A stretch of 64,000 bases of DNA from an uncultured Ligilactobacillus sp. (GTDB taxonomy: Bacteria > Bacillota > Bacilli > Lactobacillales > Lactobacillaceae), in assembly GCA_934215475.1 (NCBI GenBank), contig CAKPZY010000001.1, forward strand, positions 124,001 through 188,000, read 5' to 3'. Positions within the stretch are counted from its first letter, which is position 1. Each line of letters starts with the position of its first letter. The notes beneath the pieces were generated by a model. That model saw only the letters and a list, made by a program, of their open reading frames with translations. It was not told the origin of the DNA and did no database searches. The translations under genes and the position numbers were made by a program. Below are positions 55,325-63,518 of the stretch, in pieces.

Positions 55325-56185
55325 TCAGCTATTGACAGCGGTCAACAGTGTAACATCAACAGTTATCTGGCTCAACGGGTGGTCAAGCAGATGATTTTTT
55401 AGTTCTGGGCTGGCTCCCCAACTTAAAGGGGTCATTAAAATCAAAGATTTGAAATCTTCAACAGGGAAAGTAAAAATATATTTGATCTTCTGAGTTGAAA
55501 AATCAGGAAAATTTTGCGCGAATAAAGCCAGAACATCAGAGTTTTCGTAGGTCCGATGGTTACTTTCCTCAGAATACATCAAGGCCCGCAGTTCCTTTAA
55601 ATACTCACTATTTGGGATGACCTTGTATATTGTTCCTCCTGGCTTTAAGACTCGTTTGAACTCACTGTAAGCTGCTGGAGAAAAAATATCCGTCAGCACA
55701 TCAAAAGAGTTTTTTGCCAAGGGAAGTGCGGCCAGATCCGCCACACAATAGAAATTTCTATTGGGATGATCAGTGGCTAGGCTAACAGCAGTTTTAGAAA
55801 TATCTACCCCCATCACAGTATCATTGACATCCGACCGAGCTGCTTTTATCTTAGCAGCAGGAGTTCCCTCGCCTGCACCAACGTCAAGGATAGTTTGCTT
55901 CTTACCATATGGGAGCTGCTTAGTGATAGCTGCGATGATTGGGTCAAACATCCCTAAAAACAGCATCTTCTTACGAGCCTTCCACATGGGACCACTATCA
56001 TATTCGCTTGCCACCTTGTGAGTGATCATAAACAGTGTACCTTTACGAGACAGGTCAAAACTGTGCTTCTTTTGACACACTATACTATTATCTTTGACCG
56101 AAACGAAAGGACCGCCACAAACAGGACACTTAAAAAGAGCTAAGTGCTGCTCTACGAATATGGCTGCCCGTTCAATTTTCTTCAT
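55325..56185 (-). CDS. rlmA: 23S rRNA (guanine-N1)-methyltransferase, RlmA family
   Basis: A 286-residue methyltransferase with an N-terminal zinc ribbon (CPVCGG and CQKKHSF, about 19-42) and a Rossmann SAM domain (ILDVGAGEGTPAAK, GVDISKTAV). Family members methylate N1 of guanine 745 (RlmA I) or 748 (RlmA II/TlrB, which affects tylosin sensitivity) in helix 35 of 23S rRNA. Gram-positive members are usually of the second type, but the position cannot be decided by reading. Start ATG after AGGGAG. Confidence 0.88.
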   Translation of the reverse strand: MKKIERAAIFVEQHLALFKCPVCGGPFVSVKDNSIVCQKKHSFDLSRKGTLFMITHKVASEYDSGPMWKARKKMLFLGMFDPIIAAITKQLPYGKKQTILDVGAGEGTPAAKIKAARSDVNDTVMGVDISKTAVSLATDHPNRNFYCVADLAALPLAKNSFDVLTDIFSPAAYSEFKRVLKPGGTIYKVIPNSEYLKELRALMYSEESNHRTYENSDVLALFAQNFPDFSTQKIKYIFTFPVEDFKSLILMTPLSWGASPELKNHLLDHPLSQITVDVTLLTAVNS

Positions 56186-56202
56186 ATAAATTTCTCCCTA
56201 TA

Positions 56203-56718
56203 CTAATCTTTATTATCAGAAACTTGGATAAACTTCCCGGCGACAAGTTTGACTAAACTATCGAGTTTCAACCGAACTGATCTGCCAACCTTGCCTGCCG
56301 ACACACAGACCTCTGACATGTTACGAAGACGTTGATCAAAATAGACGGGAAATTTCTTAGTGGCATGGATCCCAATTGGGGTATTAGCTCCGTGGATATA
56401 TCCAGTAATACTGATCAGTTTTTTATTATCAGCGAGATGCACCTGCTTTTTATTTAGTTCCCGTGCCACCAACTTGAGGTCGATCTCCTCAATTATCGGC
56501 AAACAGACAACTAAATAATCCCTTGGACCATCACTACCATGACACACGATCGTTTTCAGTATACTGTCTTTTTTGATGCCAGCCGCAGCGGCTTTCTCCA
56601 ATGCTGTTTTCTTACCGCTCAACCAGTTAAATTGTATTTCGGTAAAAGTTATATCATTTTCGTCCAAAATACGTTCTTCATTGGTTTTCTTTGGCTGTTT
56701 GTTCTTTTTCTTTCCCAT
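56203..56718 (-). CDS. ybaK: YbaK-type aminoacyl-tRNA deacylase
   Basis: A 171-residue protein of the YbaK/ProX deacylase family that hydrolyses mischarged Cys-tRNA-Pro. Signature segments: IVCHGSDGPRDYLVVCLP (catalytic Lys region just before), ISITGYIHGANTPIGI and the final CVSAGKVGRSVRLKLDSLVKL. The N-terminus is very basic (GKKKNKQPKKT). It is 17 bases upstream of rlmA and probably co-transcribed with it. A TATAAT box sits about 30 bases before the ATG. Confidence 0.9.
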   Translation of the reverse strand: MGKKKNKQPKKTNEERILDENDITFTEIQFNWLSGKKTALEKAAAAGIKKDSILKTIVCHGSDGPRDYLVVCLPIIEEIDLKLVARELNKKQVHLADNKKLISITGYIHGANTPIGIHATKKFPVYFDQRLRNMSEVCVSAGKVGRSVRLKLDSLVKLVAGKFIQVSDNKD

Positions 56719-56750
56719 AATTACCCCGACACTCCTAACAGTTTAATTGT

Positions 56751-56756
56751 ATTATA
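56751..56756 (-). promoter_or_regulatory. -10 box for ybaK-rlmA
   Basis: A perfect TATAAT reads on the minus strand about 33 bases before the ybaK start. No good -35 is found at 16-18 bases. Confidence 0.4.
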
Positions 56757-57013
56757 GTTGGAAATTTTTTCAAACTAGCATAAATATTATAAATTCCAAA
56801 AACTAATGGACCACTGAAGACAAACCCAATAGTTCCTCTTGTCGCGAAAAATTCGTCTTTACTTCTGGAAGGCGTTCTCCAGTCAAATTGTTGTAAAACT
56901 TAATGAAATCTCCTCAAATTAACAAGTTGACCAGTTTTTAAGAATGTCACGCAATAATATAACCAATTTTGCCCTCAAAAGACGAACAATTTTCAAAATC
57001 AGGAATTTTTAAT
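56757..57013. other. Gap between the divergent ybaK and guaC promoters
   Basis: About 257 bases without an open frame that has a ribosome site. A short CTGGA/TCCAG hairpin is at about 56867-56884. I see no riboswitch of a known purine class here; the structured part of the guaC leader starts further downstream. Confidence 0.4.
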
Positions 57014-57042
57014 TTGACTTTCCCTAACAAATCGGGTAGAAT
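57014..57042 (+). promoter_or_regulatory. Promoter for guaC
   Basis: TTGACT (57014-57019), 17 bases, TAGAAT (57037-57042). Transcription would start near 57049, giving a leader of about 75 bases. Confidence 0.75.
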
Positions 57043-57052
57043 TCAAATGTTT

Positions 57053-57100
57053 GTGGCGAGAATGAAATTTCAAGAACGAATGTTTCTAAAAAACAGCCAC
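57053..57100 (+). ncRNA. Possible structured 5' leader of guaC
   Basis: GTGGC near 57053 can pair with GCCAC near 57100, closing a 48-base region that begins just after the predicted transcript start. Inside, GAAATTTC is self-complementary. It does not fit the guanine, preQ1 or PRPP riboswitch patterns as far as I can judge, and has no terminator. It may only be chance pairing. Confidence 0.25.
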
Positions 57101-57123
57101 TATTAAGAATGTGAGGGATAAAC

Positions 57124-58107
57124 ATGCCAGTTTTTGATTACGAGGACATTCAGCTTGTTCCTAATAAATGTATCATCGATAGTCGTTCACAGGCCGATAC
57201 AACTATTAAATTTGGACCAATGACTTTTAAGATCCCGGTAGTTCCAGCCAATATGGCTACGATCATTGATGAAGCCCTAGCTATCTGGCTAGCACAAAAC
57301 GGCTATTTTTATATTATGCATCGTTTTGGCAATGAAAATAGAAACAAATTTGTAAGAAAAATGCATGCTCTTGGTTTGTTTGCATCGATCTCAGTCGGCG
57401 TTAAACAAGAGGAATATGAATTCATCGATGAATTAAGTGAAGGGGATTTTATCCCGGAATACGTCACGATCGACATCGCACATGGTCACGCAAATTCTGT
57501 GATCAAAATGATCCACTATATAAAAAAGAAATTACCTGGGTCTTTTGTGATCGCAGGCAACGTCGGTACACCTGAAGGCGTGCGTGAATTGGAAAATGCT
57601 GGTGCTGATGCTACCAAAGTTGGTATTGGCCCTGGAAAAGCCTGCATAACCAAGCTAAAAACTGGCTTTGGGACAGGTGGATGGCAATTAGCTGCTGTTA
57701 GATTGTGTGCTAAAGCTGCCAGCAAACCGATCATTGCGGACGGCGGCATCAGAAATAACGGAGACATCGCCAAGTCAGTACGTTTTGGGGCTTCAATGGT
57801 GATGATCGGTTCGTTATTTGCCGGCCATGAAGAGACTCCAGGAGGCGTCGTAGAAGATAATGGTGAGAAATTCAAAACCTATTTTGGATCTGCTTCTGAA
57901 TATCAAAAAGGCGAGTACAAAAATGTCGAAGGCAAAAAGCTTTTAGTTCCTTACCGCGGCAGCATCAAAAAAACCTTGCGCGAGATGCAAGAAGACCTGC
58001 AATCTTCTATTTCATATGCGGGTGGTCGTTCATTGAGCGCTTTACGTAAGGTCGACTACGTGATCGTTAAAAATTCGATCTTTAATGGCGACGGTGAAAT
58101 GTTTTAA
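57124..58107 (+). CDS. guaC: GMP reductase
   Basis: This enzyme deaminates GMP to IMP with NADPH, balancing guanine and adenine nucleotides. The 327-residue IMP-dehydrogenase-like barrel lacks CBS domains. It has [10 protein letters not shown] at the start, [35 protein letters not shown] with the catalytic cysteine, [17 protein letters not shown] and the C-terminal [25 protein letters not shown]. Length and motifs separate it from GuaB. GAGGG lies 7 bases before the ATG. It is monocistronic with its own promoter and a large hairpin after it. Confidence 0.96.
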   Translation: MPVFDYEDIQLVPNKCIIDSRSQADTTIKFGPMTFKIPVVPANMATIIDEALAIWLAQNGYFYIMHRFGNENRNKFVRKMHALGLFASISVGVKQEEYEFIDELSEGDFIPEYVTIDIAHGHANSVIKMIHYIKKKLPGSFVIAGNVGTPEGVRELENAGADATKVGIGPGKACITKLKTGFGTGGWQLAAVRLCAKAASKPIIADGGIRNNGDIAKSVRFGASMVMIGSLFAGHEETPGGVVEDNGEKFKTYFGSASEYQKGEYKNVEGKKLLVPYRGSIKKTLREMQEDLQSSISYAGGRSLSALRKVDYVIVKNSIFNGDGEMF

Positions 58108-58128
58108 CTATAAGTCAACACAAAATAC

Positions 58129-58204
58129 GCTCCCAACACTTGAGACGTCCTATATTGTTTAGCTTTTTAAAGCTATTAAGTAAGGACGTGTCAATGTTAG
58201 GAGC
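58129..58204. terminator. Large composite hairpin between convergent guaC and PTS IIA gene
   Basis: GCTCC...AACA...TTGA...CGTCCT pairs stepwise with AGGACG...TCAA...TGTT...GGAGC over 76 bases, with a nested TAGCTTT/AAAGCTA hairpin at the tip. TTTTTAATTT follows on the plus strand. It ends guaC and, lying just past the stop of the opposing gene, may work on both strands. Confidence 0.75.
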
Positions 58205-58212
58205 TTTTTAAT

Positions 58213-58575
58213 TTATTTGATCCCAAATCTAACGATGGTCCCAACATTAACATCTGGATCTCCCGCTGGTTTTAAATAAATAGTATTTGCGCGTGGATGC
58301 TCGGGAATATTATGGAAATCAAAAATTACGTGCCCAATAGACAATAAGTTACTCTTGACTAATGGCCCAACGTATGTGATGTCATATTCTTGACTATCAA
58401 AAGAAACTTTTTCGCCCGCTGCTAAGTCATACTTCTGTTTAAATGCAGGTACTAATTCATGTATGAGGGAGACATCACGTAATTTGTCAGAAGCTGTATC
58501 ATTAAACATGATTATTAACCCGTCATCTTTGGAACTAGCATGTTTGCCGATCGAAGTCACCTTTGTTTTAAGCAT
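58213..58575 (-). CDS. PTS glucitol/sorbitol-type IIA component
   Basis: A 120-residue protein resembling the glucitol/sorbitol phosphotransferase IIA (GutA/SrlB), the phosphocarrier between HPr and the membrane IIBC. The family core is LIIMFNDTASDKLRDVSLIHE and SIGHVIFDFHN, with likely phospho-acceptor histidines. No srlA, srlE or sorbitol dehydrogenase gene lies nearby, so it is an orphan. It may serve a distant transporter or be a regulator. The ATG follows AAGGGAGAGAG and an extended -10 (TGCTAAAAT) precedes it. Confidence 0.85.
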   Translation of the reverse strand: MLKTKVTSIGKHASSKDDGLIIMFNDTASDKLRDVSLIHELVPAFKQKYDLAAGEKVSFDSQEYDITYVGPLVKSNLLSIGHVIFDFHNIPEHPRANTIYLKPAGDPDVNVGTIVRFGIK

Positions 58576-58612
58576 TAATTCACTCTCTCCCTTGTAAGTT
58601 GATTCAACAGCT

Positions 58613-58621
58613 ATTTTAGCA
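58613..58621 (-). promoter_or_regulatory. Extended -10 promoter for the PTS IIA gene
   Basis: TGCTAAAAT reads on the minus strand (TAAAAT at 58613-58618), about 40 bases before the ATG. It is identical to the extended -10 of the galR-like gene. Confidence 0.5.
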
Positions 58622-58716
58622 TATTTCCAAATAAAATATCATCGTTAATATAGACACTAGAGATTAAAATGTTTTATTACAATGAAACAAGATATACAGA
58701 CGACAAACAAATTGAA

Positions 58717-58725
58717 TGCTATACT
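58717..58725 (+). promoter_or_regulatory. Extended -10 promoter for pgl-cutC
   Basis: TGCTATACT (TATACT at 58720-58725) lies 34 bases before the pgl start. The -35 is weak, as for other extended -10 promoters in the window. Confidence 0.55.
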
Positions 58726-58758
58726 TTTATGTGTTGAAAGGAAGTGCACTAGAAAGTC

Positions 58759-59793
58759 ATGAAAGAAAAATTATTTTTTGGTACATATACCAAAAAAACT
58801 AGTCTTGGTATTTATGAAGCAGTATTGGACACAAAACGAAACAAAGTGAGCAGCCCCCACCTCGCAATTGATCTTGGAGGCCCGACTTACCTGCGCTTGA
58901 CCAAAGCTTCTGATCTGCTGACAATTTCCACCGAGGGTAATTTAGGTGGTATTGCCAGTTATCAAATCAATAATGATGATTTCATCGAAAATAACGATAT
59001 TCTCCACGAGGGAGCTAGTCCTTGCTATATTGGGCTTGATGAAAGGCGCCAATTGGTTTTTTCAGCTAATTACCATAAGGGTGAGATCCTGGTTTATCGG
59101 ATCAACTCAGATCACACGCTGACACAAACTGATGCTGTGACCGTGACGGGGCACGGTCCACGAGCTGAACAAGATAGCGCTCATATTCACTTTACGGATC
59201 TTACACCGGATAACCGCTTGGTTGCGGTGGACCTCGGAAGTGACAAAGTTTATGTTTATGACATCTTAGCGGGAGGAAAGCTAAAGGAGAACAGTGTATT
59301 GCCGACAGAGGCTGGTTTTGGACCACGTCATCTTACCTTTTCACCTGATGGGGAGTACGCATATTTAGTGGGTGAGCTTTCCAGTTTGATCAGCACTTTA
59401 AAATATGACTCAACAACAGGTACCTTTAAAGTCTTGCAAACGCTCAAAACTATCCCGGATTCTTGGACAGAGCACAATGGTGCTGCCGCCGTCAAGATCT
59501 CGGAAGATGGAAAATTTGTTTACGTATCCAATCGCGGTTATGATTCACTGGCCGTCTTTGCAGTTCAGCAAAACTACCACTTACAACTGATCCAACAAAT
59601 CTCGACTCAGGGCTCTTTCCCGCGTGATTTTTCTTTAGACACTTCCGAAAAATTTGTTGTCTGTGCTAACCAAAATACAGACAATGCTACCCTCTACTCT
59701 CGCGACCAAGACACAGGCAAATTAACCTGTGTGCAAAAAGATATCCCTGTTCCAGAGGGTGTATGCGTCTGTTTTGCAGGCACAGAAAAGTAA
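58759..59793 (+). CDS. pgl: 6-phosphogluconolactonase (beta-propeller lactonase family)
   Basis: This enzyme hydrolyses 6-phosphogluconolactone, the product of Zwf, to 6-phosphogluconate. The 344-residue protein is a seven-bladed beta-propeller of the YkgB/Pgl type: FFGTYTKKTSLGIYEAVLD, GHGPRAEQDSAHIHF, GFGPRHLTFSPDGEYAY, SNRGYDSLAVF and FPRDFSLDTSEKFVVCANQNTDN. The ribosome site is remote (AAAGGAAG 14 bases upstream). cutC begins 35 bases after its stop, and they form one transcript that ends at the hairpin after cutC. Confidence 0.93.
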   Translation: MKEKLFFGTYTKKTSLGIYEAVLDTKRNKVSSPHLAIDLGGPTYLRLTKASDLLTISTEGNLGGIASYQINNDDFIENNDILHEGASPCYIGLDERRQLVFSANYHKGEILVYRINSDHTLTQTDAVTVTGHGPRAEQDSAHIHFTDLTPDNRLVAVDLGSDKVYVYDILAGGKLKENSVLPTEAGFGPRHLTFSPDGEYAYLVGELSSLISTLKYDSTTGTFKVLQTLKTIPDSWTEHNGAAAVKISEDGKFVYVSNRGYDSLAVFAVQQNYHLQLIQQISTQGSFPRDFSLDTSEKFVVCANQNTDNATLYSRDQDTGKLTCVQKDIPVPEGVCVCFAGTEK

Positions 59794-59828
59794 TTGGTTC
59801 ACAATATTTTGCCAGAGGAGGTGACATT

Positions 59829-60461
59829 TTGCTGCTAAAAGAAGCTTGCGTTGAAAATTTTACGGACATCCCAGCAGTGATCCGGGCCGGTGCTGCCCGA
59901 ATCGAGTTGTGCGACAATCTTGCCGTTGGTGGCACGACGCCCAGTAAGGGTGTGATTGCAGAAGCAATTAATTACTGTCATGAACATGGTGTCCCCGTAA
60001 TCGTCTTGATCCGTCCCAGAAAAGGTAATTATGTCTACACAGACACAGAAATCAAGATCATGGAAGCTGACATTTTTGAAGCCCAGGCTCTTGGCGCCGA
60101 CGGGATTTCCTTTGGTGTCCTAACACCAGGTGATCAACTTGATCTTGATGCCATGAAACAATTAGCGGCCGCCGCTGGAGGAATGCAGCTCGTTTTTCAT
60201 ATGGCATTTGACCAAATGAATTTTGACAAGCAAAAGCAAACAATCGATTGGGCTGTGGCAGAGGGTTACGAACGCATTTTGACTCATGGAGGCCCGTTGA
60301 CTGAGCCAATTTCTAAAACTTTACCGCACCTGAAACAATTAATTGCTTATGCTGATGGAAGGATCACCCTTCTTCCCGGTGGGGGAATTACTTCTGAAAA
60401 CTGCGCTGAAATTGCTCGTGAATTAGGTGTCTCACAAGTGCACGGTTCTCAAATAGTATGA
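59829..60461 (+). CDS. cutC: CutC family copper homeostasis protein
   Basis: A 210-residue TIM-barrel protein. CutC was named for copper tolerance in Escherichia coli and binds copper in Enterococcus, but its enzymatic role is unsettled. Family features: LLKEACVENFTDIPAVIRAGAARIELCDNLAVGGTTPS-like start, VIVLIRPRKGNYVY, DGISFGVLTPGDQLD, VFHMAFDQ, RILTHGG and LLPGGGITSEN. The start is TTG at 59829 with GAGGAGGTG 5 bases upstream; an in-frame ATG at 59763 overlaps the end of pgl and lacks a site. It is joined to pgl. Confidence 0.9.
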   Translation: MLLKEACVENFTDIPAVIRAGAARIELCDNLAVGGTTPSKGVIAEAINYCHEHGVPVIVLIRPRKGNYVYTDTEIKIMEADIFEAQALGADGISFGVLTPGDQLDLDAMKQLAAAAGGMQLVFHMAFDQMNFDKQKQTIDWAVAEGYERILTHGGPLTEPISKTLPHLKQLIAYADGRITLLPGGGITSENCAEIARELGVSQVHGSQIV

Positions 60462-60483
60462 AGAAACAAGTAAATTTAAAAAT

Positions 60484-60529
60484 AAAAGCCGGTGCTGAGG
60501 AATTATTTCTTCTTCAGCGCCGGCTTTTT
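60484..60529. terminator. Strong, probably bidirectional terminator between cutC and galT
   Basis: AAAGCCGG-GCTGA-GAA pairs with TTC-TCAGC-CCGGCTTTT, flanked by A-runs before and T-runs after (CTTTTTAAG on plus, TTTTATTTTTA on minus). It can end both cutC and the opposing galK-galT unit. Confidence 0.82.
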
Positions 60530-60622
60530 AAGTTTTACTAAGTCTTAGTTTCAAAGAATCATTATGACTGAGGCCAACAAAAAACTGGTTCCGTAATGAT
60601 TACCACGATAGATACTTAACCG

Positions 60623-62110
60623 TTATTGATCAAGGCCAACGTGGCTGACAAACCTGATAAAGGCAGCTTGCCCTTTGACATCCCTTTTGAAAACCCCAGC
60701 ATCTTGTAATACACGAGCGAACACTTTTCCCAGCTCTTCTTGCAAGACCTCCTCAACGTTTTCCTTTGTCAATGAGGAGTGTTTCTTTTTGATATCTTTA
60801 GCCCATGGTAAATGATAGTCAGCAATTTTATTTGGGTCACCCAACAAATACTTCTTTACTTCTATAAGTTCGTCTTTTAGACGTGGCGGTAAGATCGCCA
60901 GGCCCATTACCTCGATCAAGCCAATATTTTCCTGCTTAATATGTTGGACATCTGGATGTGGATGAAAAACCCCGTCCGGAAATTCATTGGAAGTCTGATT
61001 ATCGCGCAAAACGAGATCAAGTTCTAATTTTTTACCGCGATGACGAGCTATCGGAGTTACGGTGTGGTGTGCCTCGTTTCCCGTAAAAGCACGCACCCCG
61101 ACACTCTCATCACTATAATTACGCCAATCACTCAAAACTTTATCTGCCAGTTCGATCAAATCTTCCTTGGAAGTGCTTTGCAGCCGGACCACAGACATCG
61201 GCCACTTGACGATGCCTGCCTGGACATTATCATAACCTGTAAAGTGCAATGGCTTTTCTATCGGAGCCTCCTCCATGGCAAAAACATGGTGCCCACCTTG
61301 ATAATGTTCGTGGGTCAAGATAGAGCCGCCAACTATGGGCAGGTCCGCATTACTGCCGACAAAATAACCTGGGAATTTTTCAATAATAGTCAGTAACCTG
61401 CCAAATGTCTCCTTATTGATCTTCATCCCATGATGCCTGGTATCAAGGAAAATGCAGTGCTCACCAAAATATGCGTATGGGGAATACTGAAAGCCCCAAT
61501 GTTCAGAGCCAATATCAAAACGGATCACGCGATGGTTACTGCGTGCCGGATAACCGATCCGCCCAAGGTAGCCTTCGTTTTCCAAACAAAGTTGACACAA
61601 AGGGTATCCTGTTGATTTTTGCTTTTTTGCTAGTGCAATTTGTTTCGGGTCTTTTTCCGGTTTTGAAAGATTGATCGTGATCTCCAAATCCCCATAAGCT
61701 GTACCTGCCGTAAAATAAATGTTCTTAGCAATAGACCGCGTTTTAATGTAATCACTTTTCCGGCTCAAGGCATAAAAATTTTGGATCGCTTGTTCTGGAC
61801 TATCATTTTTATAAGTCTGCCAGAAACGGCGGTTGGTCACACCAGGACTTGGTACGATCAATTCCATTAACTGGGCAGATATAATATCTTGCTCATCATG
61901 AGTCGACCCGCACTTACCATTTTTTTGTGCTTGTCCGACCAACTCGTCTTTCAATTCGATCAAAGAAGTTTTAGTAGTGTTCGCCTTTAAAGCCTCATCT
62001 CCTACCAAACGTAAGACGTAATTTGTCAAATATATGTGGTCGATTGTTTCAAAGTCACTATTCTTGATGACCTGATCCACGAAATTAACAACTAACTTAT
62101 TTTCTGTCAT
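60623..62110 (-). CDS. galT: UDP-glucose--hexose-1-phosphate uridylyltransferase, class II
   Basis: The Leloir-pathway enzyme that exchanges galactose 1-phosphate with UDP-glucose. The 495-residue Firmicutes-type (class II) form, unrelated in sequence layout to the short histidine-triad GalT, is recognised by VPSPGVTNRRFWQTY, CQLCLENEGYLGR, HWGFQYSPYAYFGEHCIFL, GGSILTHEHYQGGHHVFAME and DNQTSNEFPDGVFHPHPDVQHIKQENIGLIEVMGLAILP. The ATG has GGTGAG 6 bases upstream. It follows galK by 91 bases in one operon; galE and galM are not in the window. Confidence 0.97.
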   Translation of the reverse strand: MTENKLVVNFVDQVIKNSDFETIDHIYLTNYVLRLVGDEALKANTTKTSLIELKDELVGQAQKNGKCGSTHDEQDIISAQLMELIVPSPGVTNRRFWQTYKNDSPEQAIQNFYALSRKSDYIKTRSIAKNIYFTAGTAYGDLEITINLSKPEKDPKQIALAKKQKSTGYPLCQLCLENEGYLGRIGYPARSNHRVIRFDIGSEHWGFQYSPYAYFGEHCIFLDTRHHGMKINKETFGRLLTIIEKFPGYFVGSNADLPIVGGSILTHEHYQGGHHVFAMEEAPIEKPLHFTGYDNVQAGIVKWPMSVVRLQSTSKEDLIELADKVLSDWRNYSDESVGVRAFTGNEAHHTVTPIARHRGKKLELDLVLRDNQTSNEFPDGVFHPHPDVQHIKQENIGLIEVMGLAILPPRLKDELIEVKKYLLGDPNKIADYHLPWAKDIKKKHSSLTKENVEEVLQEELGKVFARVLQDAGVFKRDVKGQAAFIRFVSHVGLDQ

Positions 62111-62201
62111 GCTTCTCTCACCTGCACTTTTGAACTAACCCGCTTTCCTAAACAATCTCCGCCCACATTTCTTGCACCATGTTCTAAATCTTTAGTTTTT
62201 A

Positions 62202-63365
62202 TTAGAGTACTTTGGTGCCATCGGCGATTTCTGCTTCATAAAATGACGGTGCATATCCGATGACATCAGTGTACTTTTCACCAACATTTTTTTCAAATGC
62301 ATCTACTTGGCTTTTAGCCACTAAAGCAATAGCACAACCGCCAAAACCAGCACCGGTCATTCGTGCACCCAAAGTGCCAGGCTGTTGCCAGGCTGTATGA
62401 GCTAATGTGTCTAATTCCTTACCGGTTACTTCATAATCATATTCCAAAGAAACATGAGACGCATTGACCAATCTGCCAAATTCCTCCAACTTCCCTTCTT
62501 GGAGTAATTTTTCTGCCCGTAAGGTCCGCTCATTTTCCAATACTGCATGACGTGCTCGTTTCAGGCGATTCCCATCGTTTATCAAATAGGAGTACTCATC
62601 AAAAGTATTTGCATCCAATTCACCTAATGACTTGATATTCAATTCAGTCTGTAACTCACTCACGGCTTTTTCACATTCGGCTCGCCGCTCATTGTATTTG
62701 GAATCAGCTAATTCCCGCCGCTTGTTCGTATTCATAATAATAATAACATGGTCTTTTAAATCTAACGGAACTATTTGATATTCAAGGTTGTTTGTATCCA
62801 GTAAAATTGCATGGTCCTTTTGACCCATGCCGACTGCAAACTGATCCATGATCCCAGAATTGACACCGATAAATTCGTTTTCAGTCTTCATTCCCAGCTT
62901 GATCAAATTCAGTCGTTCCAAATGAAGCTCAAATTGATCATCAACTATTAAACCAATCAGCATTTCCAGTGCGGCTGAGGAGGACAAACCTGAAGCATTA
63001 GGAATATTGCCATTAACATAAACATCAAGTCCTGAAGTCAACTTTTCGCCTTCGGATTGAATGAATTTGATCATTCCTTTAGCATAGTTAGCCCATGAAT
63101 CTTTCTTGGCATATTTCAATTGATCCAAATCAGCTTCGATCACGCCTAAATCTGCAAAATTACCGGAATAAAACCGAAGCTTGCGGTCAGACCGTTTGCG
63201 AGCGGCACCCCAAATGCCTAAAGAAATGGCGCAGGGAAAAACATGGCCACCATTATAATCCGTGTGTTCACCGATCAAATTGATCCGACCGGGCGAAAAA
63301 TATTCAGCAGCTGGCTTTGTTCCGTAAATTTTAGAAAATTCCTCGATAAGTGATTGTTTATCCAT
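62202..63365 (-). CDS. galK: Galactokinase
   Basis: This GHMP kinase phosphorylates galactose at C1. The 387-residue protein has the galactose signature [20 protein letters not shown], the ATP loop [16 protein letters not shown] (GLSSSAA), the [10 protein letters not shown] segment and the C-terminal [15 protein letters not shown]. The ATG follows AGGAGG. It is the first gene of galK-galT, divergent from a LacI-type regulator; repeats in the shared promoter region suggest control by that regulator. Confidence 0.97.
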   Translation of the reverse strand: MDKQSLIEEFSKIYGTKPAAEYFSPGRINLIGEHTDYNGGHVFPCAISLGIWGAARKRSDRKLRFYSGNFADLGVIEADLDQLKYAKKDSWANYAKGMIKFIQSEGEKLTSGLDVYVNGNIPNASGLSSSAALEMLIGLIVDDQFELHLERLNLIKLGMKTENEFIGVNSGIMDQFAVGMGQKDHAILLDTNNLEYQIVPLDLKDHVIIIMNTNKRRELADSKYNERRAECEKAVSELQTELNIKSLGELDANTFDEYSYLINDGNRLKRARHAVLENERTLRAEKLLQEGKLEEFGRLVNASHVSLEYDYEVTGKELDTLAHTAWQQPGTLGARMTGAGFGGCAIALVAKSQVDAFEKNVGEKYTDVIGYAPSFYEAEIADGTKVL

Positions 63366-63412
63366 AATTTAAGATCCTCCTGTCATTTCTAAGTAACCGT
63401 TTTACATCTTTC

Positions 63413-63441
63413 ATTCTACCTTGTTTTACTAAAATTTTCAA
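63413..63441 (-). promoter_or_regulatory. Promoter for galK-galT
   Basis: TTGAAA (63436-63441), 17 bases, then TAGAAT (63413-63418) on the minus strand. One TTTTACTA repeat lies between the two hexamers, and another directly abuts the -35. Confidence 0.7.
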
Positions 63442-63474
63442 CTTTTACTAATTTGTTTACTTACACTTTTACTA
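63424..63474. repeat. Three TTTTACTA repeats, candidate operators between galK and galR
   Basis: The octamer TTTTACTA occurs at 63424-63431, 63443-63450 and 63467-63474, at start-to-start distances of 19 and 24 bases. The first two overlap the galK promoter, and the third lies inside the spacer of the regulator's own promoter. This layout fits repression of both genes by the divergent LacI-type protein, though each copy looks like a half-site. Confidence 0.5.
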
Positions 63475-63483
63475 TGCTAAAAT
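63475..63483 (+). promoter_or_regulatory. Extended -10 promoter for the galR-like gene
   Basis: TATGCTAAAAT holds TGC plus TAAAAT (63478-63483), with GTTTAC 17 bases upstream as a weak -35. The start codon follows 35 bases later after AAGGGG. Confidence 0.55.
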
Positions 63484-63518
63484 AGAAGTATATTCAAGAA
63501 AAAAAGGGGTGTGTAAGT

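Noticed and set aside
56867..56884. Small CTGGA/TCCAG hairpin between ybaK and guaC
   Set aside because: Short and isolated, not at a transcript end; likely chance.
60555..60605. Second hairpin after galT (ATCATTA...TAATGAT)
   Set aside because: The arms are AT-rich with a large loop and no T-run; the nearby cutC hairpin is a better terminator for galT.
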